Origin: JAUVKT01 sp964634565 | Lineage (GTDB): Bacteria > Bacteroidota > Bacteroidia > Bacteroidales > VadinHA17 | DNA: 12,350 bases | Direction of reading: 5' to 3' | Assembly (NCBI GenBank): GCA_964634565.1 | Contig: CAZWLP010000068.1 | Location: 1 to 12,350 of the forward strand | Part shown: positions 1 through 6,196 of the stretch, piece after piece | How the letters are laid out: every line of letters begins with the position of its first letter | Position numbering within the stretch: the stretch's first letter is position 1 | Notes under the pieces: model-generated | What the model saw: only the letters and a program-made list of their open reading frames with translations | Databases searched by the model: none | What the model was told of the DNA's origin: nothing | Program-made: the position numbers and the translations under genes

Positions 1-2
1 TG

Positions 3-84
3 TGCGGATGAAGGGACTCGAACCCCCACGCCCGAAGGCACTAGATCCTAAGTCTAGCTCGGCTACCAATTACGACACATCCGC
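3..84 (-). tRNA. tRNA-Leu, anticodon UAG (decodes CUA and related Leu codons)
   Basis: The minus strand folds into a complete class II tRNA of 82 nt. The acceptor stem is GCGGATG (78-84) paired with CATCCGC (4-10), with discriminator A at position 3. The anticodon stem is CTAGA/TCTAG around the loop CTTAGGA, putting the anticodon TAG at 48-50. A long variable arm with a GCC-TTCG-GGC-type hairpin is typical of leucine tRNA. The T-loop is TTCGAGT. CCA is not encoded: the discriminator is followed by CA, so the 3' end must be added by nucleotidyltransferase. The gene lies downstream of lptB on the same strand but has its own promoter. Confidence 0.97.
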
Positions 85-98
85 TTAGAAATCCGCTG

Positions 99-130
99 CA
101 AAAGTAGAAAATATTTTGAAAAAAACCAAC
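99..130 (-). promoter_or_regulatory. Bacteroidota-type promoter for tRNA-Leu
   Basis: On the minus strand a perfect -7 element TACTTTTG (99-106) is preceded, after a 20-nt AT-rich spacer, by GTTG (127-130) as the -33 element. The spacing and sequence fit the TTTG / TAnnTTTG consensus of the primary sigma factor in Bacteroidota. Transcription would start close to position 92, leaving a leader of under 10 nt before the mature tRNA. Confidence 0.75.
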
Positions 131-139
131 AGGTAACTT

Positions 140-865
140 TTATCGTCTTAGTTCGAAGTTTTTGCCAAGGTATACCTTTCTAACCTGTTCATCATTTGCA
201 AGTTGCTCGGATGTGCCAGATTTTAATATTCTCCCTTCAAACAGAAGGTAAGCCCTGTCTGTGATAGAGAGGGTTTCGTGAACGTTATGATCGGTTATCA
301 GAATGCCGATATTTTTTGTTTTCAGGTGAGCAACGATTTCCTGAATATCTTCAACGGCAATAGGATCTACTCCGGCAAATGGTTCATCAAGGAGAATAAA
401 GTTTGGCTTAAGGGCCAGAGCCCTTGCAATTTCAGTTCTTCTTCTCTCGCCGCCTGATAATTGAATGCCGAGACTTTTCCTGATTTTTGCCAGACCGAAT
501 TCCTCTATCAGGGTTTCAAGCCTTTCTGTCTGTTCTTCACGGCTGAATCCTGACATCTCAAGAACTGCTTTTAGATTGTCTTCAACTGATAGTTTTCTGA
601 AAACAGAAGCCTCCTGGGCAAGATAGCCTATTCCCAGTCTTGCTCTCTTATACACGGGATGATTTGTTATATCCAGATCGTCAAGGAAAATCTTTCCTTC
701 ATTAGCTTTTATTAAACCAACTATCATATAGAAGGAGGTCGTTTTTCCGGCTCCGTTAGGCCCCAGTAGACCAACAATCTCTCCCTGTTTAACTTCTATC
801 GAGACCTTATCGACAACTGTCCGGCTGCGATATTTTTTAACAAGACTTTCGGTATGTAGCTGCAT
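140..865 (-). CDS. lptB: LptB, LPS export ABC transporter ATPase
   Basis: Cytoplasmic ATPase that drives extraction of lipopolysaccharide from the inner membrane by LptFG and its export across the periplasm. The 241-residue product equals the usual LptB length. Walker A is GPNGAGKT (residues 35-42), the Q-loop glutamine is Gln84, the ABC signature is LSGGE (136-140), Walker B ends in FILLDEP (Asp160, Glu161), and the H-loop histidine is His193 in TDHNV. A longer frame could start at 946, but those 27 residues are Lys-rich, would overlap the end of tatC, and precede the conserved MQLHTE start. I therefore chose the ATG at 863-865, which has an AGGAA-like ribosome site upstream. It starts 19 bp after the tatC stop, so the two genes are probably co-transcribed. 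lptF, lptG, lptA and lptC are not in the window. Confidence 0.95.
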   Translation of the reverse strand: MQLHTESLVKKYRSRTVVDKVSIEVKQGEIVGLLGPNGAGKTTSFYMIVGLIKANEGKIFLDDLDITNHPVYKRARLGIGYLAQEASVFRKLSVEDNLKAVLEMSGFSREEQTERLETLIEEFGLAKIRKSLGIQLSGGERRRTEIARALALKPNFILLDEPFAGVDPIAVEDIQEIVAHLKTKNIGILITDHNVHETLSITDRAYLLFEGRILKSGTSEQLANDEQVRKVYLGKNFELRR

Positions 866-884
866 AATATTATAATTATTCCTT

Positions 885-1745
885 TTATTCTTTTTTGTTT
901 TCTTCGTCGTCGGTCCAGTTATCTTCTTTAAAACGTTTTTCTTCACGCCTGATTACTGACCTGGATATCATTATTCCAATTTCGTATAAAAATAAGAGAG
1001 GGAAGCAAACCATTACCTGGCTGAAGATATCCGGGGGTGTGATAATAGCCGATAATGCCAGGATAACAACAACAGAGTGTCTGCGATATTTTTTCAGGAA
1101 AGGAGGATCAATTAATCCGACCTTTGTCAGGAAGAAAGCCAGAATTGGTAGCTGGAATATTAAACCGGCAGCCAGTGTAATAGATGAGACAGTACTTATA
1201 TAGGATCTCAGGCTTATTTGATTTGTTACCTCCATACTTACATTATATGAACCAAGGAAATGAACAGAAAGAGGAACAATCAGGAAGTATCCGAAGAGTA
1301 CACCTATTATAAAAAGGAGTGAAGAGAAAAATACTGCACCTGAAGCATGTTTTTTCTCACTTGAATAAAGAGCAGGCTTAAAAAACATCCAGAACTCCCA
1401 GAAAATATAAGGAAAGGCAAGAATAACTCCTGCTATAATAGATACCAGTATGTGGGTCATAAACTGTCCTGCCATCTGAATATTTATTATTTCAAATGGT
1501 TTGGAATTAATACAAAGAGCTGGTGCATTTACCTTTTCCGCAAAATTGCAGAACATCCTGTTTGTCCAGAAGTCAGGATTTTTAGGTGCCAGGATTATAG
1601 TGTCAAATACAATTTCATGGAATATAAAAGCTACAATAGCTACAAGCATAACAGCAAGTATGGATCTTACAATATGCCATCTTAGCTCCTCCAGGTGTTC
1701 CAGAAAGGACATCTCTCCACCTTTTTTCTTTTTTTCCTTAGCCAT
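885..1745 (-). CDS. tatC: TatC, twin-arginine translocase core subunit
   Basis: Inner-membrane protein that binds twin-arginine signal peptides and, with TatA/TatB, exports folded proteins. The product has 286 residues. After a Lys-rich N-terminus comes the conserved SFLEHLEELR segment (13-22), then six hydrophobic segments at roughly 25-44, 98-118, 137-160, 187-207, 224-240 and 243-260. The motif FPY..WEFW.F..PAL (111-126) and the ITPPD segment (235-239) are TatC hallmarks. The first periplasmic loop is enlarged (about 45-95) and holds Cys66 and Cys78. The C-terminus is charged and cytoplasmic. The start is uncertain: ATG at 1745 has only a weak ribosome site, while Met12 (ATG at 1710-1712) follows GGTGGAG with ideal spacing and would give a 275-residue protein beginning at MSFLEH. 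No tatA or tatB is in the window. Confidence 0.95.
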   Translation of the reverse strand: MAKEKKKKGGEMSFLEHLEELRWHIVRSILAVMLVAIVAFIFHEIVFDTIILAPKNPDFWTNRMFCNFAEKVNAPALCINSKPFEIINIQMAGQFMTHILVSIIAGVILAFPYIFWEFWMFFKPALYSSEKKHASGAVFFSSLLFIIGVLFGYFLIVPLSVHFLGSYNVSMEVTNQISLRSYISTVSSITLAAGLIFQLPILAFFLTKVGLIDPPFLKKYRRHSVVVILALSAIITPPDIFSQVMVCFPLLFLYEIGIMISRSVIRREEKRFKEDNWTDDEENKKE

Positions 1746-1779
1746 TATCTTATTTAAGTTGGAAACAAAATACAGCTTG

Positions 1780-1810
1780 TAAAGATAAGCGACAATAAGC
1801 TAATGACAAA
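1780..1810 (-). promoter_or_regulatory. Probable promoter of tatC-lptB
   Basis: The minus strand shows TTTG (1807-1810), a 19-nt spacer and TATCTTTA (1780-1787). This matches seven of eight positions of the TAnnTTTG -7 element and the full TTTG -33 element of Bacteroidota promoters. The predicted start near 1773 gives a 5' leader of about 30 nt before the tatC ATG at 1745. This is pattern matching only; AT-rich Bacteroidota intergenic DNA yields chance hits. Confidence 0.5.
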
Positions 1811-1875
1811 AGATAAAAGGTTCAGTTATTTTCACTCAAATACTGGCATCTGATCAAAAAAAATGGTATTTTTAT

Positions 1876-1897
1876 GTAGAGGTACCGTAGAGGTGCG
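1876..1897. repeat. Tandem 11-bp repeat upstream of recQ
   Basis: GTAGAGGT occurs at 1876-1883 and again at 1887-1894, so the repeat period is 11 bp, about one helical turn. The two 11-bp units agree at 9 positions. It lies 53-74 bp upstream of the recQ start inside the divergent recQ/tatC region (1746-1949). Paired direct repeats one turn apart can be a regulator binding site, but nothing here names a regulator. I see no convincing recQ promoter in the rest of this gap. Confidence 0.35.
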
Positions 1898-1949
1898 TAT
1901 TTGTCGGATTTAGTATTTATTAATTACTACTGTTATCGGGGTTAAGAGA

Positions 1950-4130
1950 ATGGGAAAGAGCAATGTCTTACATGAATTCCTGAAGCAGTTTTTTGGTTTC
2001 GATACCTTTAAGGGGAACCAGGAGGCGATAATAGAAAATGTTCTGGAGGGGAATGATACTTTTGTTCTGATGCCAACCGGCGGGGGCAAATCATTGTGTT
2101 ATCAGCTTCCTGCCGTTATTATGGAAGGAACAGCAATTGTTATCTCACCCCTGATTGCCCTGATGAAGAATCAGGTTGATGCAATGAGGAACTTCAGTAC
2201 GGAGGATAATATTGCTCATTTTCTTAATTCATCCCTAACCAAGGCTGCAATTACAAAAGTCAGAAGCGATGTTTTAAAACAGACTACCAAGCTTCTATAT
2301 GTAGCCCCGGAGTCTCTTACCAAGGAAGAGAATATAGAGTTTCTTAAAAAGGTAAATATCTCATTTTATGCAATTGATGAGGCTCATTGTATATCTGAAT
2401 GGGGTCATGATTTCAGGCCTGAGTACAGGAGGATCAGACCGATAGTTGATCAAATAGGGAGGGCCCCTATAATTGCGCTAACGGCAACTGCTACACCTAA
2501 GGTTCAACATGATATACAGAAAAATCTCGGGATACTGGATGCGAAAGAATTTAAGTCTTCATTTAACAGGCCCAATCTGTACTATGATGTCAGGCCCAAG
2601 ACAAATGCAACAAAGGAGATAATAAAATATATAAAGGAGAATAGTGGCAAGTCGGGGATAATATATTGCCTGAGCAGGAAGAAAGTAGAAGAACTTACAG
2701 AGACTCTTGTTGTTAACGGGATAAAAGCACTGGCCTATCATGCAGGAATGGACTCTGCAACAAGGTCTGATAACCAGGATAAGTTTTTGATGGAGGAGGT
2801 GGATGTAATAGTTGCCACAATAGCGTTTGGAATGGGAATAGATAAACCTGATGTACGCTTTGTAATACATTATGATATCCCCAAAAGCCTGGAGGGCTAT
2901 TACCAGGAGACCGGCAGGGCAGGTCGTGATGGGTCTGAAGGACGATGCATCACCTACTACAGCTACGATGATATACAAAAGCTGGAAAAATTTATGCAGG
3001 GTAAGCCCATCAATGAGCAGGAGATAGGCAAGCAGCTGCTTCTGGAAACGGCATCATATGCAGAATCGTCTCTTTGCAGGCGAAAGCTTCTCTTACATTA
3101 CTTTGGAGAAGAGTATGAGCCGGTAAACTGTGAGGCATGTGATAATTGTCTGCATCCCAAGAAAGAATTTGAAGGGAAGTCTTATGTAGTCAGATTTTTG
3201 GAGGCGGTAATTATCGTAAATCAAAAGTTTAAGGCAGATCATATTGCGAAAATATTAACAGGAGAGGCCAATTCGGCGATAAAATCCTATAAGCATCATA
3301 AACTGGATATATTTGGATCGGGTGACGATAAGGATGAAAAGTTCTGGAACATGGTAGCAAGGCAGTCTCTTATTGCTAAACTATTAATAAAGGAGATAGA
3401 AAACTATGGCCTCCTTAAGATTACTGAGAAGGGAAGAGAGTTTATAAAAAATCCTGACTCATTTATGCTGACCGAAGATCATGATTTTGGAGACTCCTCA
3501 GAAGAAGAAGCTAGCTATGGAAGTGGTACTGCTGCAGTTGATGAGGAATTATTCAGCATTTTAAAGGATCTCAGGAAACAATTATCGAAGCAGAAAGATG
3601 TTCCTCCATTTGTTATTTTCCAGGATCCATCGCTCGAAGATATGGCAATACAATATCCAATTACAATAGAAGAATTGCAGAATATATCAGGTGTGGGAGT
3701 TGGCAAGGCCCAGAGATATGGTAAAGAGTTTATTGAAGTTATTAAGCGACATGTGGAGGATAATGAAATTATCAGGCCCCAGGACCTGGTAGTAAAGTCT
3801 GTTGTAAATAAATCTGGTTATAAAGTATATATAATCAAGAGTATTGATAATATGAGACCCCTGGAGGACATAGCGGGCGCAAAGGGTATTGAAATGAGTG
3901 AACTGCTTACCGAAATCGAGACTATCGTTCGTTCCGGGACAAGGATTGATCTGTCATACTATATAAATAGGGTTATCGACGATGACCGGCAGGAAGATAT
4001 CTTTAATTATTTCAGGGAAGAGGCTGAAAGTGACTCTCTTGACGAGGCTCTTGAAGAGCTTGGTGATGAGTATGAGGAAGAGGAAATAAGACTTGTACGC
4101 ATCAAATTTCTTTCCGATCTGGGGAATTAA
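1950..4130 (+). CDS. recQ: RecQ ATP-dependent 3'-5' DNA helicase, long Bacteroidota form
   Basis: Superfamily 2 helicase that unwinds DNA in recombinational repair and replication-fork rescue. The product has 726 residues against about 610 for E. coli RecQ. Motif 0 FGFDTFKGNQ is at 15-24, motif I PTGGGKS at 42-48, motif Ia ISPLIALMKNQ at 65-75, DEAH at 143-146, ALTATAT at 176-182, and motif VI QETGRAGRDG at 319-328. The RQC zinc site is Cys376, Cys394, Cys397 and Cys400, followed by the winged-helix region (about 408-505). An HRDC domain follows at about 530-605, including ISGVGVGKAQRYG. The last 120 residues (about 607-726) form an extra helical segment that may be a helix-turn-helix domain, with a very acidic stretch (691-712). 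GGGGTTAAGAGA just before the ATG gives a weak ribosome site. It is transcribed divergently from tatC and separated from the next gene by 217 bp, so it is probably monocistronic. Confidence 0.97.
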   Translation: MGKSNVLHEFLKQFFGFDTFKGNQEAIIENVLEGNDTFVLMPTGGGKSLCYQLPAVIMEGTAIVISPLIALMKNQVDAMRNFSTEDNIAHFLNSSLTKAAITKVRSDVLKQTTKLLYVAPESLTKEENIEFLKKVNISFYAIDEAHCISEWGHDFRPEYRRIRPIVDQIGRAPIIALTATATPKVQHDIQKNLGILDAKEFKSSFNRPNLYYDVRPKTNATKEIIKYIKENSGKSGIIYCLSRKKVEELTETLVVNGIKALAYHAGMDSATRSDNQDKFLMEEVDVIVATIAFGMGIDKPDVRFVIHYDIPKSLEGYYQETGRAGRDGSEGRCITYYSYDDIQKLEKFMQGKPINEQEIGKQLLLETASYAESSLCRRKLLLHYFGEEYEPVNCEACDNCLHPKKEFEGKSYVVRFLEAVIIVNQKFKADHIAKILTGEANSAIKSYKHHKLDIFGSGDDKDEKFWNMVARQSLIAKLLIKEIENYGLLKITEKGREFIKNPDSFMLTEDHDFGDSSEEEASYGSGTAAVDEELFSILKDLRKQLSKQKDVPPFVIFQDPSLEDMAIQYPITIEELQNISGVGVGKAQRYGKEFIEVIKRHVEDNEIIRPQDLVVKSVVNKSGYKVYIIKSIDNMRPLEDIAGAKGIEMSELLTEIETIVRSGTRIDLSYYINRVIDDDRQEDIFNYFREEAESDSLDEALEELGDEYEEEEIRLVRIKFLSDLGN

Positions 4131-4175
4131 TTCACTAAGGTTCACATAATTTGTTGCATAGTAATTGGTATTAAG

Positions 4176-4221
4176 TTATTACGCGACTGTAAGGAGCAAC
4201 TCACCTTACTGAAAGTAATAA
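4176..4221 (+). repeat. Intergenic inverted repeat (two-stage hairpin) after recQ
   Basis: TTATTAC (4176-4182) pairs with GTAATAA (4215-4221) and GTAAGG (4189-4194) pairs with CCTTAC (4204-4209). This gives a hairpin of 7 bp, an internal loop, 6 bp and a 9-nt loop. No run of T follows, so it is not a standard intrinsic terminator for recQ. It contains the first copy of the direct repeat noted at 4243-4263. Confidence 0.5.
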
Positions 4222-4263
4222 TTTATGCTGCGTAGCGCCAATTTACGCGACAGTAAGGAGTAA
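4179..4263 (+). repeat. Pair of 21-bp direct repeats in the recQ-ABC gap
   Basis: The 21-bp unit beginning TTACGCGAC at 4179-4199 recurs at 4243-4263 with 19 of 21 bases the same (T/A and C/T differences); the copies are 64 bp apart. Between and around them lie further complementary pieces: CCTTACTG (4204-4211) is perfectly complementary to CAGTAAGG (4251-4258), GCGTA (4230-4234) to TACGC (4244-4248), and ATGCTGC (4225-4231) to GCAGCAT (4268-4274). There is no plausible open reading frame in 4131-4347. It looks like a small non-coding repeat element, possibly one of a family dispersed in the genome. Confidence 0.55.
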
Positions 4264-4288
4264 ATTAGCAGCATTTACCGCATCCCGT

Positions 4289-4319
4289 TTTGTCGTCTGT
4301 GTCACATTTAATAATTTCG
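4289..4319 (+). promoter_or_regulatory. Probable promoter of the ABC exporter operon
   Basis: TTTG at 4289-4292 is followed after 19 nt by TAATTTCG (4312-4319), one base away from TAnnTTTG. The spacing is the same as in the candidate tatC promoter. Transcription would begin near 4326, about 22 nt before the ATG at 4348. The assignment rests on motif match and position only. Confidence 0.5.
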
Positions 4320-4347
4320 CTCGTCTTTAAATAAATTATTTCAGAAT

Positions 4348-5229
4348 ATGATTTTAGAAACCGTTGAACTTAGTAAAAGATATGGCTCAATCGTGGCTGC
4401 GGATGGTATTTCAATATCTGTAGAGAAAGGGACGGCTTACGGATTGCTTGGTCCGAATGGTAGCGGGAAGACCACTACCCTGGGTATTATTATGTCTGTT
4501 TTAAAGCCCGACAGCGGATCGTTTAGCTGGTTTGGGAAAGAACCTGTTTATAGTATATATAAAAATATAGGATGTCTCCTTGAGGTCCCTAACTTCCTGC
4601 CTTATCTGTCGCTTTATAAGAACCTTGAGATAATTGCCCGAATAAGGGAGGTAGATCTTGTTTCAATCGACAGGGCTCTGGATGAAACCGGCCTTCTTAC
4701 AAGAAGAAAATCCAGGTTTGATACTCTTTCACTTGGCATGAAACAGCGAATGGCAATTGCATCCACCCTGCTGGGGGATCCTGAGGTTCTGGTTCTTGAT
4801 GAGCCGGCTAATGGGCTCGATCCTGAGGGGATAGCAGAGGTAAGAAATTTAATACTTCAGCAAAGGGAGAATAATAAAACTATAATTATGGCAAGTCATA
4901 TTCTCGATGAGGTAGAGAAAGTATGTACACATGTTGGAGTTTTAAAACAGGGTAAGTTAATAAAATCAGGAGCTGTTGAAGATTTGTTAAAACTTGATGA
5001 TCTGATTATTGTAGGCACCGACTCACCGGCGGAACTTAAGAAGGAACTTATGGCTTCAGGGAAAGTAAAAACCATTAGCCTCAGTGGAAATAAACTTGAG
5101 ATAGTACCGGAAGAGGGATTCGATTCGGGATCAATAAATAAACTTGCCTATGAAAGGGGTATTGAGATTACAGAACTTCGTATTCGCAAAAGCACACTTG
5201 AAGAGCAATTTCTTGAACTGGTGAAATAA
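4348..5229 (+). CDS. ABC-2 exporter ATPase with E-loop (BcrA/LanF-like)
   Basis: Cytoplasmic ATPase of a two-gene exporter, 293 residues. Walker A is GPNGSGKT (35-42), the signature is LSLGMKQR (127-134), Walker B is VLVLDEP (147-153), a D-loop NGLDP follows, and the H-loop histidine is His184. Where most ABC proteins have the Q-loop glutamine, this one has Glu79 in IGCLLE. That E-loop, together with LSLGMKQR, is typical of the ATPases of lantibiotic-immunity (LanFEG) and bacitracin-type (BcrAB) transporters. About 75 residues after position 215 form a C-terminal accessory domain. The stop is followed after 11 bp by the permease gene, so the two are an operon. The substrate is unknown: no peptide, lanthionine-forming or two-component genes are nearby. 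Export of a hydrophobic or antimicrobial compound is an inference from the family. Confidence 0.9.
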   Translation: MILETVELSKRYGSIVAADGISISVEKGTAYGLLGPNGSGKTTTLGIIMSVLKPDSGSFSWFGKEPVYSIYKNIGCLLEVPNFLPYLSLYKNLEIIARIREVDLVSIDRALDETGLLTRRKSRFDTLSLGMKQRMAIASTLLGDPEVLVLDEPANGLDPEGIAEVRNLILQQRENNKTIIMASHILDEVEKVCTHVGVLKQGKLIKSGAVEDLLKLDDLIIVGTDSPAELKKELMASGKVKTISLSGNKLEIVPEEGFDSGSINKLAYERGIEITELRIRKSTLEEQFLELVK

Positions 5230-5240
5230 AATTTTTGATA

Positions 5241-6062
5241 ATGCAAAGAATAATAAAACTGGAATGGGCAAAAATATCGTCCTATAATTTCTTTAAAGCA
5301 ATTTTAATATTAACCGGAGTACTCTTTCTTCTGGTCTTATTTGTTATATCCAGAATAGATGTGTCTGTACCTGGGTTTTCATGGAGAAATGTATTCAGGT
5401 TTCCTAATATCTGGCAGACATTTACATGGGTGGCAAGCTGGTTTAATGTATTGATGGCTATAATGGTTATTGTAATTACCGGCAATGAATATTCAAGCAG
5501 GTCTTTCCGTCAACAGGTGATTACAGGATTGAGTCGTAAGGAATGGCTTACAGGCAAAATTATCCTGGTACTTGGACTGGCTCTGTATGGACTGGCACTT
5601 GTGATTATAGCAGGTGGCATATTTGGACTGGTATTTACCAATAACCTTGCCCTGGGTGATGTATTTATGAAAAGCGGGATCTTGTTTGTTTATTTTTTGC
5701 AGGCAATTGGCTATATGGTTCTTGCCCTTCTTTTTATTACACTTCTGCGATCCAATGCCCTGGCAATAGTTATGTATTTGCTTTATTTTGTGTTTATTGA
5801 ACCCGTGGCAAGATTACTCTGCCCGGTTGATGTCAGGCCATGGTTCCCGGTTAAAATAATCAGTCGCCTTACACCGATGCCAGAATTTCTTCAGATGGCT
5901 TCATCGGGAAGTGGAAATGCGGCCGGCGATTCCCTTACATTCGAGAATATAGGAATTATGAGTAAGCAGCTTCCTGGTTCTACAAACCTAATAATGGCTG
6001 TTATATATATCCTTGTATTTGGATTACTTACCTGGTTGATAATAAAAAAGCGGGATATATAG
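5241..6062 (+). CDS. ABC-2 type permease, partner of the preceding ATPase
   Basis: Integral membrane subunit of the exporter encoded with the preceding ATPase, 273 residues. Hydrophobic segments at about 18-38, 62-80, 106-132, 146-169, 172-187 and 250-268 predict six helices. Between helices 2 and 3 lies GNEYSSRSFRQQ followed by GLSRKEWLTGK (82-106), the cytoplasmic coupling signature of ABC-2 permeases (NEYssrs..q....G.sR.....K). An extramembrane loop at about 190-248 precedes the last helix, and the protein ends in KKRDI. An in-frame TTG at 5235 would add two residues, but the ATG at 5241 is preferred because it begins a standard MQRIIKLEWAK amphipathic N-terminus. Only one permease gene is present, so the working transporter would probably be two ATPases with two copies of this protein. 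It ends convergent to the acetyltransferase gene. Confidence 0.88.
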   Translation: MQRIIKLEWAKISSYNFFKAILILTGVLFLLVLFVISRIDVSVPGFSWRNVFRFPNIWQTFTWVASWFNVLMAIMVIVITGNEYSSRSFRQQVITGLSRKEWLTGKIILVLGLALYGLALVIIAGGIFGLVFTNNLALGDVFMKSGILFVYFLQAIGYMVLALLFITLLRSNALAIVMYLLYFVFIEPVARLLCPVDVRPWFPVKIISRLTPMPEFLQMASSGSGNAAGDSLTFENIGIMSKQLPGSTNLIMAVIYILVFGLLTWLIIKKRDI

Positions 6063-6070
6063 GGATTTAA

Positions 6071-6100
6071 GATTCAATGATTCAAGATTCAAGGATTGAA
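6071..6100 (+). repeat. Short GATTCAA repeat cluster
   Basis: GATTCAA occurs at 6071-6077, 6079-6085 and 6086-6092, and GATTGAA at 6094-6100, just after the permease stop. The last two units form a small hairpin TTCAA-GGA-TTGAA (6088-6100). It may help end the transcript but lacks a T tract. Confidence 0.5.
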
Positions 6101-6153
6101 GGGATATACTAATTTGCTATTTTAATATACCCTGGAATCACGGTATGCGAAAA

Positions 6154-6196
6154 GGGACGGTCCCCTGGTCAATGCCATTTGCAGTTGCCGGGCAAC
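6154..6196. repeat. Two adjacent REP-like palindromes between convergent genes
   Basis: GGGAC-G-GTCCC (6154-6164) and GTTGCC-G-GGCAAC (6184-6196) are both perfect palindromes around a single central base, separated by 19 bp. On the minus strand the second begins directly after the stop codon of the acetyltransferase gene, and the first is followed by TTTT. They could act as a bidirectional stop for the two convergent transcripts or as mRNA 3'-end protectors. The GGGACGGTCCC core resembles REP sequences linked to IS200-like (RAYT) transposases in other bacteria. No such transposase is in the window. Confidence 0.5.

Noticed and set aside
866..946. A 27-residue N-terminal extension of LptB reaching into tatC
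   Set aside because: It overlaps the tatC 3' end, is a Lys/Asn-rich read-through of AT-rich DNA, and the family's normal start (MQLHTE, total 241 residues) lies at 865.
1452..1782. Two overlapping plus-strand open frames opposite tatC
   Set aside because: They are antisense to a clear TatC coding sequence and show no family features or ribosome sites.
1867..1874. TATTTTTA as a -7 element of a recQ promoter
   Set aside because: It matches the consensus at seven positions, but no TTTG or TTG lies 19-21 nt upstream, so the assignment is too weak in such AT-rich DNA.
2559..2978. A 139-residue minus-strand open frame inside recQ
   Set aside because: It is antisense to the conserved helicase motifs, has no recognisable domain and an odd Cys/Tyr/Ile-rich composition; a shadow of the real gene.
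4176..4221. Intrinsic terminator for recQ
   Set aside because: The hairpin is AT-rich with an internal loop and is not followed by a T tract.
4131..4347. CRISPR-like array in the recQ-ABC gap
   Set aside because: There are only two copies of a 21-bp unit, no regular spacers beyond one, and no cas genes.
4348..6062. A lantibiotic biosynthesis or immunity cluster
   Set aside because: The E-loop ATPase resembles LanF, but no LanE/LanG pair, precursor peptide, modification enzyme or sensor kinase is present.
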